This document shows, in pieces, positions 27,243 to 35,383 of a DNA stretch of 64,000 bases. Position numbers and translations under genes: made by a program. The stretch comes from an uncultured Bacteroidota bacterium (lineage in GTDB: Bacteria > Bacteroidota > Bacteroidia > Chitinophagales > Chitinophagaceae), in NCBI GenBank assembly GCA_903824725.1, contig CAIJXU010000093.1:1-64000 (forward strand), read 5' to 3'. Position 1 is the stretch's first letter; every line of letters begins with the position of its first letter. The notes under the pieces are model-generated. The model was not told where the DNA came from, made no database searches, and saw only the letters and a program-made list of their open reading frames with translations.

Positions 27243-28451
27243 TTATGCGTGTTGTTTCTTTTTTCCAAAGAAATACAAAGCAGTAAATGCAACAATAAGT
27301 ATCGCTGGGAAAAGCAACATATTAGATAAAGTAGATTGGCCTGCAGCTAAATCTGCTGCATCGCCTATTAATCCTTTACCTTCTGCAATCACCTTATTAT
27401 CTTTAATCCATCCACCAATGATGGGTTGGAACATAGAAGAGGAGAACATTCCAATACCACCCAAGATTGAAAGACCAAGGGCTCCAGTTTGAGGTAAATT
27501 TTCTGCAATATAACCAAGCATATTAGGCCAGAAATAACAAATACCTAATGCATAAAATACAGCTGCAACATATAACATAGAGCCTTGCATGGTACTCATC
27601 ATATAAAGTCCTATTACACCAAAAACAGCAGAACCTAACAATACGCCTACTGTATTTAATTGCTTAATCAATGGACCAGCAAAGTAGCGACCTACCGCCA
27701 TCAATCCTGTTACCAATGCTAAAATTAACATAGGACTTGCACCCGCTTTTGCTAAAATAGGTCCTACCCATTGTTGTGGACCAAATTCTGAAATAGCAGT
27801 AAGTGCCATACAAGCGGCCATGAATAAATATAATGGATTCAACATGGCTTTGAAATTAGCCACCACTGAATTTTCTGCAATTCTTGGCTTAGGAAAACTT
27901 TGGCCATAAAATAAAACTGCATAAATAATAGTTGGAATTAAAATGATCCAAATTTGTGCTTGCCAATGTAAGTTTGCATCTGTCATGAACTTAGAAACTA
28001 ATGCGCCTATTACAATTCCACCTGGGAACCACATATGAAAACGATTAATTTTTTTGTTAAAGTCCAATCCTGAATAAGAATCAGCAATCATAGGATTACA
28101 TGCTGCTTCGGTACATCCATTGCCTAGCCCAATTAATAAAGTAGAAATTAATAAGGTGCTGTAGCCTGTTGCATAAATGGTTAATAAAATACCCACTGTA
28201 TGCGCGACTAAGGCAATTTGCATAATGAATTTAGGTCCCATAGAAGTATAAAAAATACCCCCTAAAATCATTGAAATCGGAAATCCAAGAAACCACATTG
28301 AATTGATGGTTCCAAGTTGGACAGTGTCTAAATTCATTTCTGTTCCCAACTGTGTTAGTATCCCTGCTCGTATACTGAACGAAAAAGCCGTCGTGATAAG
28401 TGCAAAGCAACTAGCCATGAATAGGCGATTTGCATTAATTGGTTGACTCAT
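27243..28451 (-). CDS. FucP-like sugar MFS transporter
   Basis: This 402-residue protein has 12 predicted membrane helices. It resembles the fucose/glucose/galactose permease group of the major facilitator superfamily, with LIGLGNGCTEAACNPMIADSY in helices 4-5 and FHMWFPGGIVIGALV following. It may import the same sugars released by the secreted glycosidases (fucose, rhamnose or galactose). It converges on the rhamnose operon and is monocistronic. An 18-bp perfect palindrome lies 99 bases upstream of its start. Confidence 0.88.
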   Translation of the reverse strand: MSQPINANRLFMASCFALITTAFSFSIRAGILTQLGTEMNLDTVQLGTINSMWFLGFPISMILGGIFYTSMGPKFIMQIALVAHTVGILLTIYATGYSTLLISTLLIGLGNGCTEAACNPMIADSYSGLDFNKKINRFHMWFPGGIVIGALVSKFMTDANLHWQAQIWIILIPTIIYAVLFYGQSFPKPRIAENSVVANFKAMLNPLYLFMAACMALTAISEFGPQQWVGPILAKAGASPMLILALVTGLMAVGRYFAGPLIKQLNTVGVLLGSAVFGVIGLYMMSTMQGSMLYVAAVFYALGICYFWPNMLGYIAENLPQTGALGLSILGGIGMFSSSMFQPIIGGWIKDNKVIAEGKGLIGDAADLAAGQSTLSNMLLFPAILIVAFTALYFFGKKKQHA

Positions 28452-28549
28452 AAGTAATTGGTTTTAGTGATTTGGTTTTAAGTACTTTGAAGCTAAATAA
28501 TCTTAGTCTTTTTTCCAAAATAACCAAGCTATATTTTTACCATCTTATT

Positions 28550-28567
28550 CATAATATTAATATTATG
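28550..28567. promoter_or_regulatory. 18-bp perfect palindrome upstream of the MFS gene
   Basis: CATAATATTAATATTATG is a perfect dyad, 99 bases upstream of the sugar transporter start and 73 bases beyond the end of the VIT gene. No T run follows on either strand, so it is an unlikely terminator. It is a candidate operator for a dimeric regulator, which is inference. Confidence 0.4.
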
Positions 28568-28639
28568 CAGAAATTTATAGAACCAATTCGAGCGCATTTA
28601 CATTAAGTATTTCTCAACCGAGTATGACGACATTCTAAA

Positions 28640-29347
28640 CTAAGCGGCTTCGATAAGTTTAGCAATAGTAAAAGCAGCGCCTGCAGCTACTGCTCCAATC
28701 ATCATTACTTTTAATCCCCCCAACCAAGGATTAATACCAGTGATTTTGCTTTTAAAGAACCCAAATATATATAAGCAAATCAGGGTGATGATCGCAGATA
28801 CTTTTAATCCATCAATTGCATTTTCTACAAAAAAATACGGCACTAATGGCACCATTCCGCCAACAATATAGCTGGTTCCAATATTAAAAGCACTTTTTTT
28901 AGCTCTTTTGGGGTCAGGTTTTTGTAAACCCAACTCATGTTTCATCATAAATTCAACCCAACGATCATCATCTTTAATAATTTCCATGGTCGCCTCCTCG
29001 GCGGTAGCTGGACTTAAGCCCCATTCTATAAAAACGCGTCGAACTTCGTCTATTTCAACCTCTCTTTTATGTTCTAACTCCCAATATTCTTTTTTTAACT
29101 CGCTATTATAATGATCTTGCTCGGTTTTGCCTGCCAAATAACCTCCTAGTCCCATTGCAATACTCCCTGCTGCAATTTCTGCAATACCCGCTATCCAAAT
29201 TAAACTCACATTGCCTTGTACAGCTCCACTTAAGCCAGCCGCTAATGCAAAGGGGACAGTAAGCCCATCACTCATTCCTATGACAATATCTGTTAATAAA
29301 TCGCTGCTTTGTAAATGTTCTTCAAGGTGTAAATGAGTGGGTTCCAT
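28640..29347 (-). CDS. VIT1/CCC1-family iron/manganese transporter
   Basis: The family start is MEPTHLHLEEHL at 29347. A longer frame begins at 29470, but a promoter element at 29378-29385 lies inside that extension, so I use the shorter form (235 residues). The VIT hallmark DIVIGMSDGLTVPFALAAGL is followed by AEIAAGSIAMGLGGYLA, a cytoplasmic acidic helical region (KTEQDHYNSELKKEYWELEH) and three further membrane helices. Members carry Fe2+ or Mn2+ out of the cytoplasm. It is a single gene divergent from the DUF1080 operon. Confidence 0.9.
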   Translation of the reverse strand: MEPTHLHLEEHLQSSDLLTDIVIGMSDGLTVPFALAAGLSGAVQGNVSLIWIAGIAEIAAGSIAMGLGGYLAGKTEQDHYNSELKKEYWELEHKREVEIDEVRRVFIEWGLSPATAEEATMEIIKDDDRWVEFMMKHELGLQKPDPKRAKKSAFNIGTSYIVGGMVPLVPYFFVENAIDGLKVSAIITLICLYIFGFFKSKITGINPWLGGLKVMMIGAVAAGAAFTIAKLIEAA

Positions 29348-29377
29348 GATAATTATTTTAATACGATAGGGATCTAC

Positions 29378-29385
29378 CAAATTTA
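29378..29385 (-). promoter_or_regulatory. Bacteroidota -7 promoter element for the VIT gene
   Basis: On the minus strand the sequence reads TAAATTTG, an exact match to the TAnnTTTG -7 consensus, 31 bases upstream of the proposed ATG. A clear -33 element is not visible. It supports the shorter start of the VIT gene. Confidence 0.5.
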
Positions 29386-29498
29386 AGCAAAAAATGATAA
29401 ATTTAGAGAGGCAAATATTTGCCGTTATTAACCAATATAGGCAATTGATGAGCGAATAACCCGCTCTCATTGTTTTAAAAATTTCTTAAAACTATTTC

Positions 29499-30191
29499 AT
29501 GAAAAAATTACAAGTGATTTTAATGTTCTTATGCATCTTTGGCGCCAATGCTATTATGGCACAAACTAATTCAGTATCAGTTCCAAACACAACAGGGAAA
29601 GGATGGAAAAATTTATTCGGAAATAATTTATCTAATGCTATTTATGATAAAGCTATTTGGAAAGATTCAAGCGGTGTGATTACTGCAAGTAAAGATGATG
29701 CTATTTGGAGCTTTGAAGAATATGACGATTTTGTTTTGGATTTAGATTTTCAAAATGCTGATGGAACCAATAGTGGCGTGATTGTTCATGCTACAGATAT
29801 TGTAGAATGGATTCCTCATTCAGTTGAAATTCAAATTGCAGATGATTATTCAAAACAATGGAGTAAGGCAGATCCTAGTTGGCAGTGTGCGGCTATTTTT
29901 GGACATAAGCCTGCTACTAATAAATCACTAAAACCAGCAGGCGAGTGGAATCACTATACCATTACTTGTAAAGGAAAAATGATTTCAATTGTCTTAAATG
30001 GCACATTGGTAAACGAATGTAATATGAACGATTACACTTCAGCTAAAAAAAATCCAGATGGTACCAATATTCCATCTTGGTTAAGCAACCCAATGGCAAC
30101 GCTTGAACTACGCGGCCACATTGGCTTACAAGGAAAACATGCAGGCGCTCCTATTTATTTTAAAAATGTAAAAGTTTTAAGACTACATTAA
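29499..30191 (+). CDS. Secreted DUF1080 protein (3-keto-disaccharide hydrolase family)
   Basis: This 230-residue protein has a signal peptide ending in MAQ (about residue 22) and a single DUF1080 jelly-roll domain: GWKNLFGNNLSNAIYD, DFVLDLDFQNADGTNSGVIV, WNHYTITCKGKMISIVLNG and a terminal GHIGLQGKHAGAPIYFKNVK. The Pfam family is named 3-keto-disaccharide hydrolase, and characterised members cleave 3-ketoglycosides made by a partner dehydrogenase. Here a Gfo/Idh/MocA oxidoreductase and a double DUF1080 protein follow on the same strand, which fits that pathway. Its substrate is unknown. Confidence 0.88.
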   Translation: MKKLQVILMFLCIFGANAIMAQTNSVSVPNTTGKGWKNLFGNNLSNAIYDKAIWKDSSGVITASKDDAIWSFEEYDDFVLDLDFQNADGTNSGVIVHATDIVEWIPHSVEIQIADDYSKQWSKADPSWQCAAIFGHKPATNKSLKPAGEWNHYTITCKGKMISIVLNGTLVNECNMNDYTSAKKNPDGTNIPSWLSNPMATLELRGHIGLQGKHAGAPIYFKNVKVLRLH

Positions 30192-30241
30192 TCCATTAGA
30201 AATAAAATATTTGTCGTACCCAATATCAAAATAAGTTTAAA

Positions 30242-31507
30242 ATGAAAATTGAAAAAAATTCAAGGCGAAAATTTATCCAAAATACCGCAACCATCATTGC
30301 AGGGATTTCGATTATTCCTAGACATGTTTTAGGAAGAGGCTTTATTGCTCCAAGTGACCAACTCACCAAAGGTATCATTGGATTAGGTGGAATGGGTCGC
30401 GGACATATTGGGTATGCAGGTACGCGTGTTGTTGCCATTTGTGATGTTGATAAAAATCATTTATTGAGTGCCGAAAAATTAGTGGGTGGTGGTGTAAAAA
30501 CCTTTCACAATCACCATGATTTAATTGCACTTCCCGAAGTTGATATTGTTCATATTGCTACCCCACCTCACTGGCATGGAATGATGGCCGTGGATGCGGC
30601 TAAGGGAGGAAAAGATATTTGGTGTGAAAAACCAATGACTCGAACAATTGGTGAAGGAAAAAGAGTAGTGGAAGCGGTTAAAGAATATAAGCGCATGTTC
30701 CGATTAAATACTTGGTTCCGCTTTGAAGAAAATTTTTACGGAATGAATACCACTGTTAAACCAATAAAAAAATTAGTAGAATCTGGTTTATTAGGTTGGC
30801 CTTTAACGGTAACGGTAAGTAAAACCACAGGATTTGATTGGAAATTTTATTGGATAGGAAAAACAAAATTAGAAGAACAGCCTATACCTGAGGAATTAGA
30901 CTACGACAGATGGTTAGGCCCAGCGCCTTACAAGCCATATAATGCACATAGAGTGCATGGCACTTTTAGAGGCTATTGGGATTATGATGGAGGGGGACTA
31001 GGCGATATGGGACAACACTATCTTGATCCCATTCAATATTTTTTAGGTAAGGATGAAACAAGTCCAATTAAAGTAGAAGTAGATGCGGAACAACAACATC
31101 CAGATGCTTGTGGTACCTTCCGAAAAATCACTTACACTTATGCAGATGGTTGTAAAATAATTTTAGATGGCGAAGCCACTGATCCGAATGCAGCTTATAT
31201 AGAAGGTCCTAAAGGAAAATTATTTGCTGGGTTTAAATCAGATATTCCGAATTTAAAGGAAAAAATTGCAATGATGCCTGATCCGGCACCACAGGTAACT
31301 AATTTTTTAGATTCTGTAAAATACCGAACGCCATTTGCTTTAAATGAATCCAATGGATTCAGATCATGTACATTGATCAATATAGGAAAAGCAGCTTTAC
31401 AGCTTGGTAGAACATTGCATTTTGATCCAGACACTCAGGAATTCATCAATGACACCGAAGCTAATTTTTTAATCAACCCTCCTATGCGTGGGCCTTGGAC
31501 TTTTTAA
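30242..31507 (+). CDS. Tat-exported Gfo/Idh/MocA-family oxidoreductase
   Basis: This 421-residue protein has a twin-arginine signal (SRRKFIQNTATIIAG, R8-R9), so it acts in the periplasm with its nicotinamide cofactor pre-bound. The Rossmann motif GIIGLGGMGRGHIG is followed by VVAICDVD and the family's EKP motif in WCEKPMTRTIGEG. Later GGGLGDMGQHYLDPIQYFLG contributes substrate-site histidines. Such exported members oxidise or isomerise sugar carbons in a self-recycling manner. Its position between DUF1080 genes (gaps of 50 and 34 bases) suggests formation of 3-keto sugars for the DUF1080 hydrolases. Substrate not determinable. Confidence 0.9.
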   Translation: MKIEKNSRRKFIQNTATIIAGISIIPRHVLGRGFIAPSDQLTKGIIGLGGMGRGHIGYAGTRVVAICDVDKNHLLSAEKLVGGGVKTFHNHHDLIALPEVDIVHIATPPHWHGMMAVDAAKGGKDIWCEKPMTRTIGEGKRVVEAVKEYKRMFRLNTWFRFEENFYGMNTTVKPIKKLVESGLLGWPLTVTVSKTTGFDWKFYWIGKTKLEEQPIPEELDYDRWLGPAPYKPYNAHRVHGTFRGYWDYDGGGLGDMGQHYLDPIQYFLGKDETSPIKVEVDAEQQHPDACGTFRKITYTYADGCKIILDGEATDPNAAYIEGPKGKLFAGFKSDIPNLKEKIAMMPDPAPQVTNFLDSVKYRTPFALNESNGFRSCTLINIGKAALQLGRTLHFDPDTQEFINDTEANFLINPPMRGPWTF

Positions 31508-31541
31508 TGATCACTTATTTCAAAATGTAGTAACTATAATT

Positions 31542-33542
31542 ATGAAAAAATATTTTTGCCTAATTGCTTTAAGTCTTTGTATTAGTTTTAGTACACAAGC
31601 ACAAAATGGAAATAATAAAGTAAATGAAACCTTGCAAGTATTCCCATATAAACATGCAAATGAAATTATCGATGCACTAACTAATATGGGGACTTGGAAA
31701 ACAGCAGAATGGAAAGTTTTATTTAAAATGCTAGAGGACGATTCTTTAAAATTAAAAGCCACCTACGCTTTAAATGCTTATGTTAATAGTGCTTCATTAG
31801 TAGAAGCTCAAAAAATTAAAACCATTAAGCTCCTTAAGAAGCAGTTAAAAAAAGCAACTACAAATTATGCAACTACCTTTATACATACCGAAATTGGATT
31901 ATTAAGTTCGGCAAGTCAAGTAAAAAGCAGTTTAGAAAATTTGCCGGCAATTACAAAAGCAGACACTAAAACAGTAACTGCTGAAAAAAATACAACACAA
32001 CAACTTCTACAACTCCAAGATCAAATGCAAGTAGTTTTAGTAAGTGGAAATGAAATACAAAAAAAGAATATTTTATTTCAAGCTTCTAAAATACCTAGTC
32101 TAGGCGCTTTCATTTTTGTAGGACAATTTTTAGAGGATGCGGCTGTACAAAAGGACGCTGCTGTTATTGTAAGCAGATTGGCTATGGCCAACCCGTCCAT
32201 AAAAGGTCCCATTGTAAGACAAGCGCTTGAAAAAGCATTACCAATAATAAAAGGGGAAGATAGTGCTGTATTGGTTTCGATGCTAACTGCACACTTAAAA
32301 AAAATGCCTTATGATTATGGATTTATTTCTCTTTTCAATGGTAAAGATTTAACAGGATGGAAAGGATTGGTTGGTAATCCAATTGCTCGTTCAAAAATGA
32401 GTGCTGCAGAATTACAAACAGCACAATCAAAAGCAAACGAAACTATTAAAAATGATTGGGTCATTAAAGATGGTTTATTAATTTTTACTGGACATGGTGA
32501 TAATTTATGTACTGAAAAAATGTATGGTGATATAGAGATGTTTGTAGACTGGAAAATTACTGAAAAGGGAGATGCCGGTATTTATTTAAGAGGTACCCCG
32601 CAGGTACAAATTTGGGATACAAGCCGTCGCGAAGTGGGCGCCCAAGTGGGTTCAGGTGGTTTGTATAATAATCAAAAAAATGTAAGTAAACCATTGGTGG
32701 TGGCAGATAATAAAATTGGAGAGTGGAATACTTTTCATATCATCATGAACGGTGATAAAGTGACTGTCTATTTAAATGGAATTTTAGTGACAGATAATAT
32801 TGGGCTTGAAAATTATTGGGACCGTAAACTTCCACTTTTCACCAAGGATCAAATTGAATTACAAGCCCATGGTACTTATGTTGCCTATCGTAATATTTAT
32901 GTAAGAGAATTGCCCAATGAAGCAAGCACTACAACCGTATTAACTGAGACTGAGAAAAAAGAAGGATTTACAAGCTTATTTGATGGAACACAAATGAACG
33001 ATTGGGTTGGAAACAAATCGGGCTACTTATTAAAAGATGGCGTGATTGAAGTAAACCCTGAAGCCAAGGGAGGCGGTAATTTATATACTAAGGAAGAATA
33101 CAGTGATTTTATTTACCGATTTGAATTTCAATTGACACCCGGTGCCAATAACGGTATTGGTATTCATGCACCCTTAGAAGGAGATGCAGCTTATGTGGGT
33201 ATGGAAATACAAGTGTTAGATAATGAGGCGGACATATATAAAAATTTAAAACCTTATCAATACCATGGTTCAGTATATGGTATTGTGCCAGCTAAAAGAG
33301 GTTTTTTAAAACCATTAGGCGAATGGAATGAGGAGGAGATAATGATGCAAGGATCTAAAATTAAAGTAACACTGAATGGAACTGTGATTACTGAAGCAGA
33401 TTTAAAAGAGGCTACTAAAAATGGTACCATGGACCACAATGAACACCCAGGTTTAAAAAATACCACAGGTCATATTGGATTTTTAGGACACGGCGATGTC
33501 CTTCGATTTAAAAATATGCGCATCAAAAAACTGAGTAAGTAA
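31542..33542 (+). CDS. Secreted double-DUF1080 protein with helical N-terminal domain
   Basis: I start at the ATG at 31542 because it begins a signal peptide (MKKYFCLIALSLCISFSTQA); an upstream ATG in frame at 31488 would overlap the oxidoreductase gene. Residues about 25-255 look like alpha-helical HEAT-type repeats, as in planctomycete DUF1080 proteins. Two DUF1080 domains follow: about 259-465, starting GFISLFNGKDLTGWKG, and about 474-664, starting GFTSLFDGTQMNDWVG. Both contain the GxxNxGI- or DAGIYL-type core strands. It is likely a 3-ketoglycoside hydrolase or binder. A TTG-start kinase-like gene begins 12 bases downstream. Confidence 0.87.
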   Translation: MKKYFCLIALSLCISFSTQAQNGNNKVNETLQVFPYKHANEIIDALTNMGTWKTAEWKVLFKMLEDDSLKLKATYALNAYVNSASLVEAQKIKTIKLLKKQLKKATTNYATTFIHTEIGLLSSASQVKSSLENLPAITKADTKTVTAEKNTTQQLLQLQDQMQVVLVSGNEIQKKNILFQASKIPSLGAFIFVGQFLEDAAVQKDAAVIVSRLAMANPSIKGPIVRQALEKALPIIKGEDSAVLVSMLTAHLKKMPYDYGFISLFNGKDLTGWKGLVGNPIARSKMSAAELQTAQSKANETIKNDWVIKDGLLIFTGHGDNLCTEKMYGDIEMFVDWKITEKGDAGIYLRGTPQVQIWDTSRREVGAQVGSGGLYNNQKNVSKPLVVADNKIGEWNTFHIIMNGDKVTVYLNGILVTDNIGLENYWDRKLPLFTKDQIELQAHGTYVAYRNIYVRELPNEASTTTVLTETEKKEGFTSLFDGTQMNDWVGNKSGYLLKDGVIEVNPEAKGGGNLYTKEEYSDFIYRFEFQLTPGANNGIGIHAPLEGDAAYVGMEIQVLDNEADIYKNLKPYQYHGSVYGIVPAKRGFLKPLGEWNEEEIMMQGSKIKVTLNGTVITEADLKEATKNGTMDHNEHPGLKNTTGHIGFLGHGDVLRFKNMRIKKLSK

Positions 33543-33554
33543 AACGATAACTGA

Positions 33555-34649
33555 TTGAATAATTTTTTTGAAAATACGATCAAAAAAAATGAGCCCGAAA
33601 AACCTTCTCGCAAAAAGCCCATTTTCCCTATTAACCAAAGCTTACGCAGTTATTTAGTTCGTTATGGTCGGGAAGTAAAACTTCCAGTAAGTTATAGTGA
33701 TTTACAACGCTACACTTATTCAGTCCCTTTAAAAAATAAGCAAGGGAAAGACACTTCTTGGGAAAAGTTATCCTTTGATATGAAGGAATGGGAGCACTTA
33801 AGAGAAAGCCTGGTTCGAATTTATGCCATTCTCAAAACCGAAGGAGACATTAGTTATATTGATCATTTAGATGTTTCTAGAATTGATTTTTGTTATTTTG
33901 GTAATAGTCAACCATTTAGAATTAGGATTATAAATAAGTTAAATGACAACTACGATCATTATTATATAAAACAAGCAGATGCTAGCAGGGTATATGGTTT
34001 AGAGCTTGAGCATTTGTTATCCCCCAACCGAATTACCTATTTCACACATAATGAAACCTTAATTGAAGAGCATATCCCAGGCATTCCAGGTGATATTTTC
34101 ATTACAGATCATTTACAAGATCCAAACACCAATGTGATTAGATTGGCAAAAGAATTTGTAAAGTTTAACGAGCGTTGTTTTGTACAATTACTAGGTGATA
34201 TGCGCTCCTATAATTATGTAGTGAATATTATTCCTGATATTGAGGATTTTCAATACCGAATCAGAGCCATCGATTTTGATCAACAATCCTATGAAGGTAG
34301 AAAAAGTTTATACCTGCCTCAATTTTATAAAGAAAATAAAGATTTCGTCGATTTGGTGATTAAAAACTTAGATGCAAAATCAATCGCACAATACCAAGTC
34401 GAAGAAAGGACTATGATGACTTTTAGATTGGTTCTTGCAAAATACCAAGTGAAAGAGTTGTTTGATATCATGAGTAAGGATAAGATTTCTCAACCGGAAA
34501 AAATTGAACAATTAAAAAAAGAATTAACAGCGCATTTCAAGGAAGCCTCCACTTACGATAAAGCCAAAACAATGGGAGAAGTCTTAAAACGACACTTAAA
34601 ACAAACACTACAAAAGAATTTATTACTTGTTCCTAAATCCAAACATTAG
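33555..34649 (+). CDS. Uncharacterised protein with protein-kinase-like fold signatures
   Basis: This 364-residue protein begins with TTG directly after an in-frame stop; the next ATG is 75 codons further in. I know no named family for it. Features consistent with the kinase/aminoglycoside-phosphotransferase fold are visible: a possible beta-3 lysine (YYIKQ, K139), an alpha-C glutamate (E150 in GLELEHLL), a hinge-like segment (EEHIPGIPGD, 171-180), a catalytic-loop-like LLGDMRSYNYVV (D215, N220) and a DFG-like IDFDQ (D240, D242). There is no signal peptide or membrane segment, so it is cytoplasmic, unlike its exported neighbours. It lies 12 bases after the DUF1080 gene and may be co-transcribed. 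Kinase activity is an inference. Confidence 0.7.
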   Translation: MNNFFENTIKKNEPEKPSRKKPIFPINQSLRSYLVRYGREVKLPVSYSDLQRYTYSVPLKNKQGKDTSWEKLSFDMKEWEHLRESLVRIYAILKTEGDISYIDHLDVSRIDFCYFGNSQPFRIRIINKLNDNYDHYYIKQADASRVYGLELEHLLSPNRITYFTHNETLIEEHIPGIPGDIFITDHLQDPNTNVIRLAKEFVKFNERCFVQLLGDMRSYNYVVNIIPDIEDFQYRIRAIDFDQQSYEGRKSLYLPQFYKENKDFVDLVIKNLDAKSIAQYQVEERTMMTFRLVLAKYQVKELFDIMSKDKISQPEKIEQLKKELTAHFKEASTYDKAKTMGEVLKRHLKQTLQKNLLLVPKSKH

Positions 34650-34757
34650 GTGATATGATACTTAACAAAGCAGGGAAAGCCATTTTGATAAAAAAGAGTT
34701 AGAATCATCTAAGAACTTTAAGTGAAATACATTAAATTACAAATAAATACGAGTGTT

Positions 34758-35303
34758 ATGAAAAATATATTATTACTCTTCTTGCTTATTGGTGGACTTC
34801 AAGTTAGTGCTCAAACAACTCAATTACAGGCAGTCGCTATCGCAAAACCCAAAGCGGATGTGGATATGAAAACATTCAACTTATATAATCCATATGAGAA
34901 TGTGGATTCGGCAATAAAAGTTGCACAAAAATTAGCTGCTAAGGAAGGCAAGCATATTTTTTTACAAATGGGCGGCAATTGGTGTATATGGTGTGCTCGA
35001 TTTAATGCCTTCACCACAAGTGATGCTAAAATTGATTCTATTATTAAAGCTAATTACATTGTGGTGCATGTTAATTATTCCAAGGAAAATAAAAATAAAA
35101 GTATTCAAGAAAAATATGAATATCCAGCTCGATTTGGATTTCCTGTTTTTGTAATATTAGATGCAAAAGGAAAAAGATTACACACTCAAAACAGCAGTTA
35201 CGTAGAAAAAGATGCTAATTATAGCAAAGAAAAAGTAATTGAATTTTTTGAGAGCTGGGCTCCTTCTGCTTTGAATCCCAAAAAATACGATTGGTTGAAC
35301 TAA
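34758..35303 (+). CDS. Secreted thioredoxin-fold protein (Thioredoxin_7-like)
   Basis: Start taken at the ATG at 34758, which opens a signal peptide (MKNILLLFLLIGGLQVSA), instead of an upstream in-frame GTG at 34722. The 181-residue product has the redox motif WCIWC (C76, C79) in GGNWCIWCARF, like the DUF255/Thioredoxin_7 group, and the cis-proline region GFPVFVILD. It is probably a periplasmic thiol reductase or a heme-cysteine maturation factor. That would fit the many c-type cytochrome domains in the window, but the link is inferred. Confidence 0.85.
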   Translation: MKNILLLFLLIGGLQVSAQTTQLQAVAIAKPKADVDMKTFNLYNPYENVDSAIKVAQKLAAKEGKHIFLQMGGNWCIWCARFNAFTTSDAKIDSIIKANYIVVHVNYSKENKNKSIQEKYEYPARFGFPVFVILDAKGKRLHTQNSSYVEKDANYSKEKVIEFFESWAPSALNPKKYDWLN

Positions 35304-35309
35304 AATAAA

Positions 35310-35360
35310 AAGGAGTAATAAAAACACTAAATTAAATATTAGTTGTTTTTATTACTCCTT
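35310..35360. terminator. Long AT-rich hairpin between convergent genes
   Basis: A perfect 16-bp arm (AAGGAGTAATAAAAAC / GTTTTTATTACTCCTT) can be extended inward by CTAA/TTAG pairs. It sits between the thioredoxin gene (+) and the TlpA-like gene (-). No classic T tract outside the stem is seen, but its place suggests a bidirectional terminator or an mRNA 3'-end stabiliser. Confidence 0.65.
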
Positions 35361-35383
35361 CACTATTGAAACGCTATTTATTT

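Noticed and set aside
27214-27492. Plus-strand open frame of 92 codons
   Set aside because: It lies antisense to the end of the FucP-like transporter and has no recognisable domain; the transporter frame is clearly the coding one.
29348-29470. 41-residue N-terminal extension of the VIT protein
   Set aside because: It contains the consensus -7 promoter on the same strand and is not part of the family domain.
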